Origin: Pseudomonas oryzihabitans
Lineage (GTDB): Bacteria > Pseudomonadota > Gammaproteobacteria > Pseudomonadales > Pseudomonadaceae
NCBI RefSeq assembly: GCF_014522265.1
Contig: NZ_CP017024.1
Location: 338,501-402,500 of the forward strand
Length of the DNA: 64,000 nt
Direction: 5' to 3'
Part shown: positions 38,880 to 47,797 of the stretch, piece after piece
Numbering within the stretch: the stretch's first letter is position 1
Layout: every line of letters starts with the position of its first letter
Program-made: the position numbers and the translations under genes
The notes under the pieces: generated by a model
The model's input: the letters and a program-made list of their open reading frames with translations, nothing else
What the model was told of the DNA's origin: nothing
The model's database searches: none

Positions 38880-40274
38880 ATGAGCCGTACCGAAACCGAT
38901 AGCATCGGCCCCATCGAAGTAGCCGACGACGTCTACTGGGGCGCCCAGACCCAGAGGTCGCTGGAAAACTTCGCCATTGGCAACCAGCAGATGCCGCTGG
39001 CGGTGGTGCATGCCCTGGCGACGGTGAAGAAGGCGGCCGCGCGGGTCAACCTGCGTCTTGGCGAATTGCCGGAAGACGTCGCCACCCTGATCGAGAAGGC
39101 CAGCAGCGAGATCCTCGACGGCTTCCACGATGACCAGTTTCCGCTGGTGGTCTGGCAGACCGGCAGCGGCACCCAGAGCAACATGAACGTCAACGAGGTC
39201 ATCGCCGGACGCAGCAACGAACTGGCCGGCAATGGCATGGGTGGCAAGCAGCCGGTCCATCCCAATGACCACGTCAATCGCGGCCAGAGCTCCAACGACT
39301 GCTTCCCCACCGCCATGCACATCGCCACCGCCCTGGCGGTGCAGAACGACCTGCTGCCGGCTATCGCCGAGCTGTCCGGCGGCCTAGCGCTGCAATCGGC
39401 GCGCTACCAGAACCTGGTCAAGACCGGCCGCACCCACATGATGGACGCCACCCCGGTGACCTTCGGCCAGGAGCTGTCGGCCTTCGTCGCCCAGCTGGAC
39501 CTGGCCGAGCGCGCCATCCGCAACGCCCTGCCGGCGGTCCTGGAACTGGCCCAGGGCGGCACCGCAGTGGGCACCGGCCTGAACGCGCCCAAGGGCTTCG
39601 ACGAAGCCATCGCCAAGGAAATCGCCGAACTCACCGGCCTGCCCTTCGTCACCGCGCCGAACAAGTTCGCCGCCCTCGCCGGCCATGAGCCGCTGGTGGC
39701 CCTGCACGGTGGTCTCAAGACCCTGGCCGTGGCGCTGATGAAGATAGCCAACGACCTGCGTCTGCTGGGTTCCGGTCCGCGCGCGGGCTTCGCCGAGGTA
39801 AAGCTGCCGGCCAACGAGCCGGGCAGTTCCATCATGCCGGGCAAGGTCAACCCGACCCAGTGCGAGGCGCTGTCGATGCTGGCCTGCCAGGTGATCGGCA
39901 ATGACGTCACCGTCGGTTTCGCCGCCAGCCAAGGCCATCTGCAGCTCAATGTCTACAAGCCGGTGATTGCCCACAACGTGCTGGAATCCATCCGCCTGCT
40001 GGCCGATGGCAGTCGCAACTTCAACACCCATTGCGTCACCGGCATGGAGCCGGACGAGCACAAGATGGCCGAACACCTGGAACAGGGGCTGATGCTGGTG
40101 ACGGCGCTCAATCCGCACATCGGCTACGACAAGGCCGCCGAGATCGCCAAGAAGGCCTACGGCGAGAACAAGACCCTGCGCGCCGCCGCGCTGGAGCTCG
40201 GCTATCTGACCAATGCGCAGTTCGACGAGTGGGTCCGTCCGGAAACCATGTTGGAAGCCGGTGGCCGTGGCTGA
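38880..40274 (+). CDS. fumC: Class II fumarate hydratase
   Basis: 464-residue iron-independent fumarase, interconverting fumarate and malate in the citric acid cycle. The family signature GSSIMPGKVNPTQCE is intact. Other active-site segments are WQTGSGTQSNMNVNEV, HPNDHVNRGQSSND and KTGRTHMMDATPVTFGQE. It is the stable, oxygen-resistant form that often replaces iron-sulfur fumarases under iron limitation or oxidative stress. The following reductase gene overlaps its 3' end, so both are probably one operon. Start MSRTETDSIGPIEV is the usual N-terminus. Confidence 0.97.
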   Translation: MSRTETDSIGPIEVADDVYWGAQTQRSLENFAIGNQQMPLAVVHALATVKKAAARVNLRLGELPEDVATLIEKASSEILDGFHDDQFPLVVWQTGSGTQSNMNVNEVIAGRSNELAGNGMGGKQPVHPNDHVNRGQSSNDCFPTAMHIATALAVQNDLLPAIAELSGGLALQSARYQNLVKTGRTHMMDATPVTFGQELSAFVAQLDLAERAIRNALPAVLELAQGGTAVGTGLNAPKGFDEAIAKEIAELTGLPFVTAPNKFAALAGHEPLVALHGGLKTLAVALMKIANDLRLLGSGPRAGFAEVKLPANEPGSSIMPGKVNPTQCEALSMLACQVIGNDVTVGFAASQGHLQLNVYKPVIAHNVLESIRLLADGSRNFNTHCVTGMEPDEHKMAEHLEQGLMLVTALNPHIGYDKAAEIAKKAYGENKTLRAAALELGYLTNAQFDEWVRPETMLEAGGRG

Positions 40275-40881
40275 GGCTCGCGGCGCCACGCCGCTGGAAG
40301 GGGATGGCCGGCGCCTGCTGGTCATCCAGGGCAATCCCAAGCGCACCAGTTTCTGCCAGTCGCTGGCCGACGCCTATGTCCTAGGCGCCCAGGCCAGCGG
40401 CCAGGTGGTGCGTCAGCTCAAGCTGGCCGACGCCCAGTTCGATCCGGTACTGCGCGAAGGCTATGACCTCTCCCAGACCCTGGAGCCGGATCTGCTGGAA
40501 GCCCAACGGCAGATCCACTGGGCCGAGCACCTGGTGTTCATCTACCCGGTGTGGTGGAACGGCCTGCCGGCGGTACTGGCGGGTTTTCTGGAGCGGGTGC
40601 TGCAACCGGGCTTCGCCTTCGCCCAGCGCGACCAGACTTGGGGCGGCGAGCCCCTGCTGACCGGCCGCAGCGCCGAGTTGCTGGTCACCTCCGACACCCC
40701 GCCCTCCCCCTGGCAGCGCCTGCGCAACCAGGCGCCCCATCGCCAGGGCATCCAGGAAGGCCTGGAAGCCTGCGGCATCCAGGTGCTGCAGGTCCACGAG
40801 TACTCGCCGGTGCGAGCGGCGGACGAGGAACAGCGGCTGCGCTGGTTGCAGGAAGTGGAGCGGTTGGGACGGAACGAATAG
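40267..40881 (+). CDS. Flavodoxin-fold NAD(P)H oxidoreductase
   Basis: About 204 residues with a flavodoxin-like fold of the NAD(P)H quinone oxidoreductase/KefF type: RLLVIQGNPKRTSFCQSLADAYVLGA (FMN phosphate loop) and AEHLVFIYPVWWNGLPAVLAGFLERVL. It probably reduces quinones or similar acceptors with FMN as cofactor. No ATG is suitably placed; I propose GTG at 40267, which overlaps fumC and has GGAAG 9 bases upstream, with GTG 40261 as the alternative. Position after fumC is conserved in P. aeruginosa by memory. Confidence 0.82.
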   Translation: MAEARGATPLEGDGRRLLVIQGNPKRTSFCQSLADAYVLGAQASGQVVRQLKLADAQFDPVLREGYDLSQTLEPDLLEAQRQIHWAEHLVFIYPVWWNGLPAVLAGFLERVLQPGFAFAQRDQTWGGEPLLTGRSAELLVTSDTPPSPWQRLRNQAPHRQGIQEGLEACGIQVLQVHEYSPVRAADEEQRLRWLQEVERLGRNE

Positions 40882-40898
40882 TCCACCCAAGGGCCTTG

Positions 40899-40990
40899 GT
40901 AGGTTGGGTTGAGCGCCAGCGAAGCCCAACAGCACTTCGACATTGGCCCTGTTGGGCTTCGACGATGGCGCCGTCTGAGCCCAACCTACG
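40899..40990. repeat. GTAGGTTGGG dispersed repeat, full copy
   Basis: Inverted outer arms GTAGGTTGGG and CCCAACCTAC enclose inner arms GAAGCCCAAC and GTTGGGCTTC. It lies between the reductase gene and the next hydrolase. A second full copy is at 62828-62961 and a half copy at 28002-28032. Confidence 0.8.
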
Positions 40991-41109
40991 GGTCTACCGC
41001 GGCCAACCCCGACTCAAGCTCCGAGCATAACCAAAGCGCCTTTTATTCTTTCTCCTGCGGATCATCCATCGGCACTATCGGCTCTCCCTTTCGTCCGCGG
41101 AGCTCCGCC

Positions 41110-41670
41110 ATGACCCGCTATCTCATCCTTCCTGGCTGGCAAGGTTCCGGCCCTGATCATTGGCAGACTCACTGGCAGCGCCTGCTGCCTGACGCCCATC
41201 GCGTCGAGCAGGACGACTGGCAGCGTCCCGATCCGCAGCTCTGGGTCGCCGCGCTCGACAGAGCCATCGCCCAAGGCAATGCGCCGGTGGTGCTGATCGC
41301 CCATAGCCTGGGCTGCGTGACCGTCGCGCGTTGGGCGGCCAGTGCCCCGGTGGCCCGTCGGCAGCGGGTGCTGGCGGCCTTGCTGGTGGCGCCGGCCGAC
41401 GTCGAGCGCCCGGGTTGCCCGGCGGAGCTGGTGGGTTTCGCGCCCTTGCCACAGGAGCCACTGCCCTTTCGTTCGCGGATAGTGACTTCGGACAACGATC
41501 ACGCCATCAGTCTCGCCCGGGCCGAAGCCCTGGCACGCGACTGGGATAGCGACCTGGACATCCTCCCGGGTGCCGGCCATATCAACACCCGCTCCGGGCA
41601 TCGGCAGTGGGAAGAAGGCCTGATCCACCTGGCGAAGCTGGGGTCGAGCCAGGGCCTGCACGTCGCCTGA
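41110..41670 (+). CDS. RBBP9/YdeN-family alpha/beta hydrolase
   Basis: 186-residue serine hydrolase. The N-terminal MTRYLILPGWQGSGPDHWQTHW is the RBBP9/YdeN hallmark. The nucleophile elbow is IAHSLGCVTVARWA. The acid and histidine of the triad are seen in SDNDHAISLARAEALA and LPGAGHINTRSGH. GGAG precedes the chosen ATG at 41110; the frame upstream crosses the dispersed repeat and is not coding. The substrate is unknown. It is monocistronic and convergent with ssuF. A GC-rich inverted repeat (GCCCCGG/CCGGGGC, about 41698-41734) follows. Confidence 0.9.
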   Translation: MTRYLILPGWQGSGPDHWQTHWQRLLPDAHRVEQDDWQRPDPQLWVAALDRAIAQGNAPVVLIAHSLGCVTVARWAASAPVARRQRVLAALLVAPADVERPGCPAELVGFAPLPQEPLPFRSRIVTSDNDHAISLARAEALARDWDSDLDILPGAGHINTRSGHRQWEEGLIHLAKLGSSQGLHVA

Positions 41671-41796
41671 TCCCCGCTCTTCCGAATCTTTCATAACGCC
41701 CCGGTCCCAGGCGCTTCCCTGGCTCAGCCGGGGCGCTGGCGTGTCTGCCACGGGGAGCGGCTTGCCTTCTCGAGCCCAACATCTCAAGGCCAAAAC

Positions 41797-41822
41797 AAAA
41801 AACCCGCCACCAGGGCGGGTTT
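41797..41822 (-). terminator. Rho-independent terminator of the ssu operon
   Basis: On the minus strand CCCGCC-CTGGT-GGCGGG is followed by TTTTTTGTTTT. It starts about 20 bases after the ssuF stop codon and closes ssuEADCBF. Confidence 0.9.
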
Positions 41823-41841
41823 CCTCACCACCAGGGCCGCA

Positions 41842-42057
41842 TCACAGCTTGGCGATGGACACCTCGGTGGATTTGACGAAGGCGATCACCTCGCTGCCCA
41901 CCACCAGTTCCAGCTCCTTGACCGAGCGGGTGGTGATGACGGAGGTGACGATGCCGGCGGCGGTCTGGACGTCGATCTCGGAGAGCACCGAGCCTTCGAT
42001 GATTTCCTTGATGGTGCCCTTGAACTGGTTGCGAACGTTGATGGCCTTGATGGTCAT
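41842..42057 (-). CDS. ssuF: Molbindin-like TOBE domain protein SsuF
   Basis: 71-residue protein consisting of one TOBE/Mop domain: SARNQFKG-type start (MTIKAINVRNQFKGTI), then EIIEGSVLSEIDVQTAAG and VGSEVIAFVKSTEVSI. Molbindins bind molybdate oligomerically. In P. putida the last gene of ssuEADCBF encodes such a protein, and it was reported as required for growth on sulfonates although its role is unclear. Here it is also last in the cluster, 23 bases after ssuB, followed by a terminator. A molybdenum-storage role unrelated to sulfur cannot be excluded. Confidence 0.88.
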   Translation of the reverse strand: MTIKAINVRNQFKGTIKEIIEGSVLSEIDVQTAAGIVTSVITTRSVKELELVVGSEVIAFVKSTEVSIAKL

Positions 42058-42080
42058 GGCAGAACTCCTCGGATGAGCGA

Positions 42081-42890
42081 TCAGTAGGCCCAGCGCAGTT
42101 GCGTGGGCAGGGGTTGCACGATTTCGGGTAGATCGGGATTGAGCGGTTGCTGCAGCACCCGGGCCAGTACCTCGGCTTCCAGGCGCGCCAGTTGGGCATC
42201 GCCGGCGGCCCGGGGGCGCGCCAGGTTGACGTCGAGATCCAGACCGACATGGCCGTCTTCGATGAGCACCACGCGGTCGGCCAGGGCTACCGCCTCGCCC
42301 ACGTCATGGGTCACCAGCAGCACGGTGAAGCCGTGGCGCTGCCAGAGGCCTTCGATGAGTTGCTGCATCTCGATTCGGGTCAGGGCATCCAGGGCGCCCA
42401 GCGGTTCGTCCAGCAGCAGCAGGCGCGGCTGGTGGATCAGGGCGCGGGCCAGGGCCACGCGCTGCTTCTGGCCGCCGGACAGCGCCGAGGGCCACTCCTG
42501 GGCGCGATCCGCCAGGCCGACCGCCGCCAGGGCTTCCAGGGCGCGCGGTTTCCAGTCGCCCCTGAGGCCCAGACCGACGTTGTCGATGATGCGTTTCCAG
42601 GGCAGCAGGCGCGCATCCTGGAACATCAGCCGGGTGTCTTCGCGGTGCTCCGCCAGGGGTTCGTCCTGACCCAGCAGGGTGCCGCCACTGGCGCGGTCGA
42701 GACCGGCCACCAGGCGCAGCAGGGTGCTCTTGCCGCAGCCACTGCGGCCCACCACGGCAACGAACTGGCCAGCCGGGATCTGCAGATCGATCCCGTGGAG
42801 TACGGTGCGCTCGCCAAAGGTCTTCACCACCTGTTGCAGCTTCAGGGCGATGCCCCGCGAGAGCGGCGGAACGGCTTGCAGACTGGTCAT
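42081..42890 (-). CDS. ssuB: Aliphatic sulfonate ABC transporter ATP-binding protein
   Basis: 269-residue ATPase. Walker A is [16 protein letters not shown], the Q-loop [14 protein letters not shown] is characteristic of the nitrate/sulfonate/taurine ATPase group, the signature is [16 protein letters not shown] and Walker [13 protein letters not shown]. The start at 42890 ([13 protein letters not shown]) overlaps the ssuC stop by 4 bases; the frame is open further upstream only within ssuC. It powers sulfonate uptake with SsuA and SsuC. Confidence 0.95.
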   Translation of the reverse strand: MTSLQAVPPLSRGIALKLQQVVKTFGERTVLHGIDLQIPAGQFVAVVGRSGCGKSTLLRLVAGLDRASGGTLLGQDEPLAEHREDTRLMFQDARLLPWKRIIDNVGLGLRGDWKPRALEALAAVGLADRAQEWPSALSGGQKQRVALARALIHQPRLLLLDEPLGALDALTRIEMQQLIEGLWQRHGFTVLLVTHDVGEAVALADRVVLIEDGHVGLDLDVNLARPRAAGDAQLARLEAEVLARVLQQPLNPDLPEIVQPLPTQLRWAY

Positions 42891-43675
42891 GCGTGGGCTC
42901 CCTTCTGATAGGCCGGGTGCCAGCGCAGCCAGGCACGCTCCAGGCCGCGGGCGGCGAGATCCGCCAGCTTGCCGAGGATGGCGTAGAGCAGGATGGCCAG
43001 CACCACGATGTCGGTTTGCAGGAATTCCCGGGCGTTCATCGCCAGGTAGCCGATGCCGGAGCTGGCGGAAATGGTCTCGGCGACGATCAGCGTCAGCCAC
43101 ATCAGGCCGAGGGCGAAGCGCACCCCCACCAGGATGGCCGGCAAGGCGCCCGGCAGCACCACGTGCCAGAACAGCCGCGCCCCGGAGAGGCCGTAGCTGC
43201 GGGCCATCTCCACCAGCGCCGGATCGACGTTGCGGATGCCGTGGTAGGTGTTGAGGTAGATGGGAAAGAACACCCCCAGGGCCACCAGGAACAACTTGGC
43301 CGACTCGTCGATGCCGAACCAGAGGATCACCAGCGGGATCAGCGCCAGGTGCGGCACGTTGCGCACCATCTGCAGGGTGCTGTCGAGCAGGCGCTCGCCC
43401 CATTTCGACAGCCCGGTGATGAAGCCCAGCGCCAGGCCGATGCTGCCGCCGATGGCGAAGCCGATGCCGGCGCGCCAGCCGCTGATGGCCAGGTGTTGCC
43501 AGAGCTCGCCGCTCTTGATCAGACTCCAGCCCGCTTCCAGCACCGCCGCCGGCGACGGCAGGATGCGACTGGACAGCAGGCCGCTGCTGACCGCCAGCTG
43601 CCAGGCGACGACCAGGGCCACCGGCACCACCCAGGGCGCCAGGCGCTGCAGTTGACGTTCGATCGTGCTGTTCAT
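42887..43675 (-). CDS. ssuC: Aliphatic sulfonate ABC transporter permease
   Basis: 262-residue inner-membrane permease of the binding-protein-dependent family. About six helices are visible, beginning [17 protein letters not shown]. The cytoplasmic coupling motif is [29 protein letters not shown]. The closing segment [24 protein letters not shown] is typical of the SsuC/TauC/NrtB group. It lies between ssuD and ssuB, in the conserved order ssuEADCB, and overlaps ssuB by 4 bases. Confidence 0.95.
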   Translation of the reverse strand: MNSTIERQLQRLAPWVVPVALVVAWQLAVSSGLLSSRILPSPAAVLEAGWSLIKSGELWQHLAISGWRAGIGFAIGGSIGLALGFITGLSKWGERLLDSTLQMVRNVPHLALIPLVILWFGIDESAKLFLVALGVFFPIYLNTYHGIRNVDPALVEMARSYGLSGARLFWHVVLPGALPAILVGVRFALGLMWLTLIVAETISASSGIGYLAMNAREFLQTDIVVLAILLYAILGKLADLAARGLERAWLRWHPAYQKGAHA

Positions 43676-43686
43676 GCCTGCCTCCC

Positions 43687-44835
43687 TCAGCTCTGCGCCG
43701 CTTTCTGCGGCAGGATGTCGTTGGCCACCATCTCGCCGAAGGGACTCACGTAATTGGCGCCTTCGACCTGGGTCGGCCGCTTGACCGGCAGGTGCGGGAA
43801 CAGCAGTTCGGCCACCCGATAGGATTCTTCGAGGTGCGGATAGCCGGAGAAGATGAAGGTGTCGATGCCGAGGGCGGCATACTCCTTGACCCGCGCGGCC
43901 ACGGTGGGACCGTCGCCGACCAGCGCGGTCCCGGCACCGCCACGCACCAGGCCGACACCGGCCCAGAGGTTGGGCGCGATCTCCAGCTTGTCGCGACGGC
44001 CCCCGTGCAGGGCCGCCATGCGCTGCTGGCCGACGGAATCGAAGCGGGCGAAGGCGGCCTGGGCCTTTTCGATGGTGGCGTCGTCCAGATTGGCGATCAG
44101 CCGGTCGGCGGCCCGCCAGGCCTCTTCATTGGTCTCGCGGACGATCACGTGCAGGCGGATGCCGAAGCGCACCGTGCGGCCCTGGGCGGCGGCCTTGGCC
44201 CTGACCGCCTCGATCTTCTCGCGCACCGCGTCCAGGGGCTCGCCCCAGGTCAGGTAGAGCTCCACCTGCTCGGCGGCGAGGTCCTGGGCGGCATCGGAGG
44301 AGCCGCCGAAGTACAGCGGCGGGCGCGGTTGCTGCAGCGGCGGATAGAGCAGCTTGGCGCCCTTCACCTGGATGTGCTTGCCGTCGTAGTCCACCGTCCC
44401 GCCTTCCAGCACGCGACGCCAGATGCGGGTGAATTCCACCGAGGCTTCGTATCTTTCGCTGTGGGACAGGTGCAGGCCGTCACCGGCCAGTTCGTCCGGA
44501 TCGCCGCCGGTGACCAGGTTGAACAGCGCCCGGCCGCCGGAGAGGCGATCCAGGGTGGCCGCCTGCCGCGCTGCCACGGTGGGCGAGATGATCCCGGGGC
44601 GCAGGGCTACCAGGAACTTGAGTTTCTGGGTGACCGGGATCAGCGAGGCGGCCACCAGCCAGGAATCCTCGCAACTGCGGCCGGTGGGGATCAGCACCCC
44701 GCCAAAGCCCAGGCGGTCGGCGGCCTGGGCGACCTGGGTCAGGTAGCCGTGGTCGACGGCGCGGGCGCCTTCGGCGGTACCCAGGTAGTGGCCATCGCCG
44801 TGGGTCGGCAGGAACCAGAAGATATCGAGACTCAT
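43687..44835 (-). CDS. ssuD: FMNH2-dependent alkanesulfonate monooxygenase
   Basis: 382-residue luciferase-like enzyme that uses FMNH2 from SsuE and O2 to convert alkanesulfonates to aldehyde and sulfite, supplying sulfur when sulfate is scarce. The start [20 protein letters not shown] is nearly the family's invariable N-terminus. Other conserved segments are [17 protein letters not shown] and [17 protein letters not shown], plus [17 protein letters not shown]. Length equals known SsuD. The gene lies between ssuA (23 bases) and ssuC (11 bases). Confidence 0.97.
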   Translation of the reverse strand: MSLDIFWFLPTHGDGHYLGTAEGARAVDHGYLTQVAQAADRLGFGGVLIPTGRSCEDSWLVAASLIPVTQKLKFLVALRPGIISPTVAARQAATLDRLSGGRALFNLVTGGDPDELAGDGLHLSHSERYEASVEFTRIWRRVLEGGTVDYDGKHIQVKGAKLLYPPLQQPRPPLYFGGSSDAAQDLAAEQVELYLTWGEPLDAVREKIEAVRAKAAAQGRTVRFGIRLHVIVRETNEEAWRAADRLIANLDDATIEKAQAAFARFDSVGQQRMAALHGGRRDKLEIAPNLWAGVGLVRGGAGTALVGDGPTVAARVKEYAALGIDTFIFSGYPHLEESYRVAELLFPHLPVKRPTQVEGANYVSPFGEMVANDILPQKAAQS

Positions 44836-44858
44836 GGGGCTTTCTCCAGCAGGCGAAA

Positions 44859-45824
44859 TCAGGGTTTGGCGGCAGCGGTCTGCAGACTGGCGGGCGGGGT
44901 CCACACCACGTCACGGATGACCAGCGGCTTGGGAATCAACTTGAGGGCGGTGAAGGCGTCGGCGATCTTCTGCTGCTGCGCGGCGACCTCGGGACTTATG
45001 AAGCGGGCGCCATAGCCCTGGCGCCTGACCACCCGCTCGGCGGTTTCCAGCGGCAGGTTCAGCAGGGGCGCCACCTGGGCGGCGACCTGGTCCGGGTGGG
45101 CCTTGGCCCACTCGCCCACCGAGCGCACCTCGTCGACGATGGCGCCGACCTGCTCGGGATGAGCCTTGGCGAAGCTGCGGGTGGCCAGATAGAACTGGTG
45201 GTTGTCGGCCAGGCCGGTGGCATCGGTCAGGGTGCGCGCCTGCAACTGGGTCTCGGCGGCGGCCTGGTAGGGATCCCAGATCACCCAGGCGTCCACCGCG
45301 CCGCGCTCGAAGGCGGCCCGGGCATCGGCGGGCGGCAGGTAGACCGGCTGGATGTCCTGGTAGGGGATGCCGGCCTTGGCCAGTGCCTGCACCAGCAGGT
45401 AGTGGACGTTGGAGCCCTTGTTCAGGGCGATCTTCTTGCCCTTGAGATCGGCCAGCGACCGGATCGGCGAATCCTTGGGCACCAGGATGGCTTCGCTGGT
45501 GGGCGCCGGCGGCTCGTGGGCCACATAGACCAGGTCGGCGCCGGCGGCCTGGGCGAACACCGGCGGTGTCTCCCCGGTCACGCCGAAATCGATGCTGCCG
45601 ACGTTGAGGCCTTCCAGTAGCTGCGGGCCGCCGGGGAATTCGGTCCACTGCACCTTGACGCCGTCCTTGGCCAGGCGCTGCTCCAGGGTGCCGCGGGCCT
45701 TGAGGGTGATCAGGGTGCCGTACTTCTGGTAGCCGATGCGCACCGTCTCTTCCGCCTGGGCCAGGCCGGCGGCCAGGGTCAGCAGGGAAACGGCGAGCAG
45801 CGAGCGCGTGAAGGAGAACTGCAT
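44859..45824 (-). CDS. ssuA: Sulfonate ABC transporter periplasmic binding protein
   Basis: 321 residues with a signal peptide ending AAGLAQAEE. The mature protein has the NMT1/SsuA-type fold: [74 protein letters not shown] and [18 protein letters not shown]. These match the aliphatic sulfonate subfamily. A GGAG site precedes it. It captures alkanesulfonates for SsuBC. Second gene of ssuEADCBF, 2 bases after the frame of ssuE as written. Confidence 0.96.
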   Translation of the reverse strand: MQFSFTRSLLAVSLLTLAAGLAQAEETVRIGYQKYGTLITLKARGTLEQRLAKDGVKVQWTEFPGGPQLLEGLNVGSIDFGVTGETPPVFAQAAGADLVYVAHEPPAPTSEAILVPKDSPIRSLADLKGKKIALNKGSNVHYLLVQALAKAGIPYQDIQPVYLPPADARAAFERGAVDAWVIWDPYQAAAETQLQARTLTDATGLADNHQFYLATRSFAKAHPEQVGAIVDEVRSVGEWAKAHPDQVAAQVAPLLNLPLETAERVVRRQGYGARFISPEVAAQQQKIADAFTALKLIPKPLVIRDVVWTPPASLQTAAAKP

Positions 45825-45826
45825 GA

Positions 45827-46426
45827 CTAAGGCTCCTGGTCAGATGCCCCAGCGCGCCTGGCCGATGCGATCGGCCAGCAGCTCGGGGTCAGGGGTTGGG
45901 GACGCCGCACCAGGGCCGCGTGAAATTGTTCGAGGGATTCGTGCAGGCGCTGCTCCAGCGCCGGGGTCAGGGCGACCCCGGTCTCGGTGTAGCTGACCTG
46001 GCTGTCGTCGGCGAAGACGCCGTTGAGGACTTCCTGGGCCTTGAGCGCCGAGAGCACCGGCTTCAGCGCGTAGTCGATGGCCAGCAGATGACCGCTGGAG
46101 CCGGCGGTGGCCAGGGGCAGCACCACCTTGAGTGCCAAGGCGCGCTCGGGCAGCAGGTCCAGCAGCGTCTTGAGGGCGCCGGCCAGGGAGGCCTTGTAGA
46201 CCGGGGTGGCGATCACCAGGCCATCGGCGGCCTGCAGCTGGGCGATCAGTTCCACCACGGGCGGGCTGTCGAAACGGGCGCCGATGAGGTCGGCGGCGGG
46301 AAAGTCCTGGATGCGCCAGCGGGACAGTTCCACGCCGCGCCCCTGCAGCCAGTTCGCTGCCAGATCCAGCACGCCGCTGGAGCGCGAGCGCGCTGCCGGA
46401 CTGCCTGCCAAAGTCACCACCTGCAT
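45827..46426 (-). CDS. ssuE: NADPH-dependent FMN reductase with frameshifted C-terminus
   Basis: 199 residues as the frame reads. It is a flavodoxin-fold reductase supplying FMNH2 to Ssu[47 protein letters not shown] and [27 protein letters not shown]. After PQPLTP the frame continues [18 protein letters not shown]. The +1 frame instead gives [14 protein letters not shown] and a stop at 45840, which looks like the authentic family ending and leaves room for the ssuA ribosome site. One base thus seems missing at 45882-45889, as a true mutation or a sequencing error. Active-site parts are unaffected. First gene of the ssu operon. Confidence 0.9.
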   Translation of the reverse strand: MQVVTLAGSPAARSRSSGVLDLAANWLQGRGVELSRWRIQDFPAADLIGARFDSPPVVELIAQLQAADGLVIATPVYKASLAGALKTLLDLLPERALALKVVLPLATAGSSGHLLAIDYALKPVLSALKAQEVLNGVFADDSQVSYTETGVALTPALEQRLHESLEQFHAALVRRPQPLTPSCWPIASARRAGASDQEP

Positions 46427-46529
46427 CGCCGTCTCCTGGAGAAAAAAGAGCGGTGTCGCGCCGCTCGAAAAAGGAATGAGCGGACCTTAGCAGCGGGTGT
46501 TTATTCCCTAAAAATACCCTTTCGGCACT

Positions 46530-46541
46530 TGGTTATAACCA
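46530..46541. promoter_or_regulatory. GGTTATAACC palindrome in the ssuE promoter region
   Basis: The perfect palindrome TGGTTATAACCA lies about 105 bases before ssuE. Ten of its bases (GTTATAACCA on the minus strand) recur before lsfA at about 47309-47318. Both genes are expected to respond to sulfate starvation, so this is a candidate site for CysB or an SftR-like LysR regulator. Confidence 0.4.
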
Positions 46542-46542
46542 G

Positions 46543-46570
46543 AAAAACAAAACCCCGGCTTGAGCCGGGG
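46543..46570 (-). terminator. Rho-independent terminator after lsfA
   Basis: On the minus strand CCCCGGCT-CA-AGCCGGGG is followed by TTTTGTTTTTC, about 20 bases after the lsfA stop. It separates lsfA from the ssu operon. Confidence 0.9.
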
Positions 46571-46590
46571 TCGGGTTGTCGCAGGAAATT

Positions 46591-47229
<639 letters not shown>

Positions 47230-47308
47230 TGGCAGTTCTCCTGATGCAGGTAGGGATAGCGGCACTATGCCGCCCACCAGAGCGGGCGGGAAAGATCGGA
47301 TCACGCTG

Positions 47309-47318
47309 TGGTTATAAC
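47309..47318. promoter_or_regulatory. GTTATAAC motif upstream of lsfA
   Basis: On the minus strand GTTATAACCA, shared with the region before ssuE, about 80-90 bases upstream of the lsfA start. The surrounding bases differ, apart from loosely similar GA/TT positions. Candidate sulfur-starvation regulator site. Confidence 0.35.
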
Positions 47319-47526
47319 GCGAAAGCCGACCCCTCTTGGGCCATCCCCCGGTCGCGACGCCACGTGCCGCGTGATCATCCTCACAATTCCGTCGCGCTTT
47401 TTCCACCCGGGCGCAGCGCCCGCTAGGGTGCTACACCTAAGGAAGATCGACGGACCGCAATTCGGCCGAGCGGGGCAACCCGCAGCGCTCGCCATGGTCT
47501 GTTGGCAAGACGAGGAGGAGATTCTC

Positions 47527-47742
47527 ATGTTCGGCAAACGCAATGACGACCCCGGTGCCACCACCCATTTCCGTAGCGAGCGCGTCAGCGTGGTCAACGG
47601 CCAGTTCTTCTTCACCACCCGCGAAGGCACCCTGGAAGGCCCCTTCTTCAGCCGCGAGGAAGCCCTCAACCAGATCGATCGCTATGTCGAACGGCTGCAA
47701 ACCTCTCAGGGCCTGATGCGCCAATCCGTCAGCAACGTCTGA
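47527..47742 (+). CDS. Small conserved protein, DUF6316-like
   Basis: 71-residue cytoplasmic protein with no membrane segment. It reads HFRSERVSVVNGQFFFTTREGTLEGPFFSREEALNQID in three recognisable pieces, a pattern shared by short Pseudomonas proteins assigned to DUF6316. The function is unknown. A strong GAGGAGGAG ribosome site lies 7 bases upstream of the ATG at 47527; the open frame upstream of it has no similarity. It lies between divergent lsfA and mnmC and ends 55 bases before mnmC. Confidence 0.75.
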   Translation: MFGKRNDDPGATTHFRSERVSVVNGQFFFTTREGTLEGPFFSREEALNQIDRYVERLQTSQGLMRQSVSNV

Positions 47743-47797
47743 CCGCCTGTGCTCGATCCTTTAGACTGCGCGCCCTGAATGCCAGGCCGCGCCGCTC

